In this document: piece after piece, positions 44,779-46,525 of the stretch | How the letters are laid out: every line of letters starts with the position of its first letter | How positions within the stretch are numbered: the first letter of the stretch is position 1 | Assembly (NCBI GenBank): GCA_017561615.1 | Contig: JAFZBT010000150.1 | Coordinates: 1-46,525, forward strand | Length of the DNA stretch: 46,525 nucleotides | Direction: 5' to 3' | From: Erysipelotrichaceae bacterium | GTDB lineage: Bacteria > Bacillota_I > Bacilli_A > Erysipelotrichales > Erysipelotrichaceae | Made by a program: the position numbers and the translations under genes | Notes under the pieces: model-generated | Told to the model about the DNA's origin: nothing | Database searches by the model: none | The model's input: the letters and a program-made list of their open reading frames with translations, nothing else

Positions 44779-45624
44779 TTAAAGCTTGTGTCCGCAGGAA
44801 GGACAGAACTTGGTGTCGGCGTCAGTGATCTTGGTTCCGCATTCCGGGCAGAATCTGTTGACTTCCGCTACCGGTTTGGGAGCGCCGCAGCTGCGGCAGA
44901 ACTTGCCGCCCTCGTTCTTGGTTCCGCACTTCATGCAGTACCAGACTTCAACCTCTTCCTTCTTCGTTTCTTCTTCTTCGGTCAGTTCGCCGCCGTTCTT
45001 ATAGTAGGCAAATTCCTTTCTGGGATCCTCGAAGCCCCTGTTGGTCAGCTTGGTGCAGATCTGGTTTGCCATTTCGACGTATTCCCTGTAGAGGTCGCTT
45101 TCCGGAGAAATGGGTCTCTTTTCCGTCAGTTCGAAGTTCAGGTCATCAAAGAAGTCATTTCTGACCTGAATGCAGACATTGAACTTGTACTCATATTCGT
45201 ACTTGGGCGGATCGAAGGAGACCTTCTTGCCTTCCTTGTCTTCGTCGAACTGTTCATCGACATCCTCGTCAACCGTGATCTTGACGCCTAAGACGTCGCT
45301 GTAGCTGATCATGTCCGGGTTGGCATTGCGGAAGTTTGATGAAGCGGAAACCAGGAACTTCTTCAGATTGTCATCGAAGTAGACTTTGTATCTCTTACCG
45401 ACGATCTCGGTCGGAGCGAAGTTCTTCAGAGCGGCCTCATTGGCCTCTCTGTACTGCAGCTGCTGTTTGATGGCAGCTACGGAAGTATGTCTTCTGCCGG
45501 TGAACCAGGGAGAAAGCTTGGAGGCGCAGTCCTTGCACATGTTGCCGTCATCAAGCTTGCGGTTGCCGAGCAGTTTGATTTCCTTACCGCAGATGTCGCA
45601 GTATTTCTTATCAAATAAGCCCAT
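44779..45624 (-). CDS. DUF4428-like protein with three zinc ribbons
   Basis: 281 aa, no membrane segment. The N-terminal ribbon C9/C12/C30/C33 with the following WFTGRRHTS fits the DUF4428 type. A central domain of about 190 residues is rich in acidic residues (DEDVDEQFDED). The C-terminus has two more ribbons, C230/C233/C243/C246 and C259/C262/C274/C277. Function unknown. It is placed between the SPFH gene (11 bp) and the YdjG-like gene (45 bp), so it probably belongs to the same membrane-associated assembly. Confidence 0.85.
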   Translation of the reverse strand: MGLFDKKYCDICGKEIKLLGNRKLDDGNMCKDCASKLSPWFTGRRHTSVAAIKQQLQYREANEAALKNFAPTEIVGKRYKVYFDDNLKKFLVSASSNFRNANPDMISYSDVLGVKITVDEDVDEQFDEDKEGKKVSFDPPKYEYEYKFNVCIQVRNDFFDDLNFELTEKRPISPESDLYREYVEMANQICTKLTNRGFEDPRKEFAYYKNGGELTEEEETKKEEVEVWYCMKCGTKNEGGKFCRSCGAPKPVAEVNRFCPECGTKITDADTKFCPSCGHKL

Positions 45625-45635
45625 AGCGTCACCGC

Positions 45636-46525
45636 CTATTCAGGTTTCTTGGTTCCGCAGACGGAGCAGAAATTGCCGTTGCAGCCAGCTCCGCAGTTGG
45701 GGCAGTACCAGGCGTACTGCTGAGCGCCGGTAGCGGCTACGCCGACATTGGCGCCGGCCTGCTGAGCCATGTTGACGCCATAGTAAGCCATGGCCGGGCC
45801 GTTGGGATTCTTGGCAGCATCCTTGATGGCCTGAATGGTGGCATCAGTGAGTCCGGCATCCTTCATGTAAGGATTGGTGTACATGGCGGCCTTCTGAGCC
45901 TCGGTAATGAGCTTCTGATCTTCTTCGGTCAGAGATACGGTGGCCAGAGCGACGTTGACGACCTGAATGCCGCGCAGCTCATTCCACTTGGCGTCCAGAG
46001 CTTCGTTAAGAGTGTTCTCCAGTTCCGTATTGTGAGCGATGATCTCGCTGGGTCTCAGCTCCAGAGTTGACAGCTTGGCTAAGGCCGGCTGCAGGGCGGA
46101 GACGAATTCGATCCTCAGGGTATCCTTCAGCTCATCGACATAGTAAGCCTCGGCAACGTTGCCGCAAACATTGGCATAGAACAGGATCGGGTCAGTGATC
46201 TGGAATGAATAGGTTCCGGCGCATCTGATCTGAATGTCGACATCCAGGTTGATGCGGGAATCAACTACTCTGAACGGTACCGGGGTGTTGGTGCCGAACT
46301 TGTTGTCCAGGATCTCCTTGGTGTTGAAGTAGTATACTCTCTGATCCTTGCCCGGCTCACCGCCATAGGTGAAGCGCTTCTTGAAGGTCTCAAAGCTCTT
46401 TCTCAGACCTTCGCCCAGACTTCCGGCAAAGATTGATGGCTCGGAAGAAGCATCGAAGGTGTAAAGGCCCGGTTCGGCACAGACTTCAACGATCTTGCCG
46501 TCTTCAACAATGATCATGCACTGGC
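45636..46525 (-). CDS. SPFH-domain protein with C-terminal zinc ribbon (YdjI-like; 5' end outside window)
   Basis: At least 296 residues are visible. The frame stays open past the ATG at 46517 (reading Gln-Cys before it) to the right edge, and homologues begin earlier, so the gene is partial. The visible part covers the SPFH/stomatin-like domain (VPFRVVDSRINLDVDIQIRC; TYSFQITDP), an Ala/Gly-rich linker with YYGVNMAQQAG, and a terminal zinc ribbon (CPNC ... CSVC). Bacillus YdjI has this plan and helps place PspA at the membrane. It is the most upstream visible gene of the SPFH-DUF4428-YdjG-TPM run. Confidence 0.9.
   Translation of the reverse strand, partial: QCMIIVEDGKIVEVCAEPGLYTFDASSEPSIFAGSLGEGLRKSFETFKKRFTYGGEPGKDQRVYYFNTKEILDNKFGTNTPVPFRVVDSRINLDVDIQIRCAGTYSFQITDPILFYANVCGNVAEAYYVDELKDTLRIEFVSALQPALAKLSTLELRPSEIIAHNTELENTLNEALDAKWNELRGIQVVNVALATVSLTEEDQKLITEAQKAAMYTNPYMKDAGLTDATIQAIKDAAKNPNGPAMAYYGVNMAQQAGANVGVAATGAQQYAWYCPNCGAGCNGNFCSVCGTKKPE

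Overview
The window is about 46.5 kb of mid-GC (roughly half G+C by eye) Firmicutes/Bacillota-type chromosome. The housekeeping order (phoH-ybeY-cdd-era-recO ... glyS-dnaG-rpoD; sepF-ylmH-divIVA-[T-box]ileS; scpA-scpB) is Gram-positive. Single-chain GlyRS, trigger factor and Lon downstream of a CIRCE operator, a second sigma70-like gene beside rpoD, and the losses of ylmG, dgkA, zapA and polX fit the Erysipelotrichia/Mollicutes side of the phylum; that placement is inference. All genes except rnhC lie on the minus strand, so that strand is probably the leading one. I see no tRNA, rRNA, insertion sequence, CRISPR array or origin.

Layout from left to right (transcription mostly right to left). 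1-636: 5' part of a patatin-like lipase with a six-copy 11-residue N-terminal repeat. 672-5321: sepF-ylmH-divIVA-(Ile T-box)-ileS division and translation cluster. 5447-9889: a TPR-like protein, tig and lon behind a sigmaA promoter overlapped by CIRCE, a heat-shock proteostasis operon. 9959-13313: nucleoside hydrolase, typA and a YfcE-like phosphoesterase. 13434-18275: cvpA, mutS2, uvrC. 18351-19199: rnhC, divergent and apparently leaderless. 19194-22050: trmK, a divergent sigma70 paralogue (also apparently leaderless) and rpoD. 22053-29537: dnaG, glyS, an SDR, recO, era, cdd, ybeY, phoH. 29589-29765: rpsU. 29943-36040: scpA-scpB-rluB-rsmE-mtaB-murE-deoC, one tight operon.

36148-40363 is a compact four-gene accessory operon: lipid kinase, CrtI/retinol-saturase-like flavoprotein, FAD/2Fe-2S reductase, YhhN/TMEM86 lysoplasmalogenase-like membrane protein. 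It looks like a lipid redox and remodelling module. 40566-46525 is a cluster of membrane and zinc-ribbon genes: an SPFH protein with a zinc-ribbon tail, a three-ribbon DUF4428-like protein, a YdjG-like two-ribbon membrane protein, a TPM (YdjH/YgcG-like) protein, then a separate promoter driving two ribbon-plus-TM paralogues and a small membrane protein. It recalls the Bacillus ydjGHI membrane-stress genes, with extra zinc-ribbon members and no PspA in view.

The least explained features are the zinc-ribbon/SPFH/TPM cluster, the lipid redox operon, the undecad-repeat lipase, the sigma paralogue with altered promoter-reading residues, and -10 boxes placed exactly six bases before start codons without a usable Shine-Dalgarno site.
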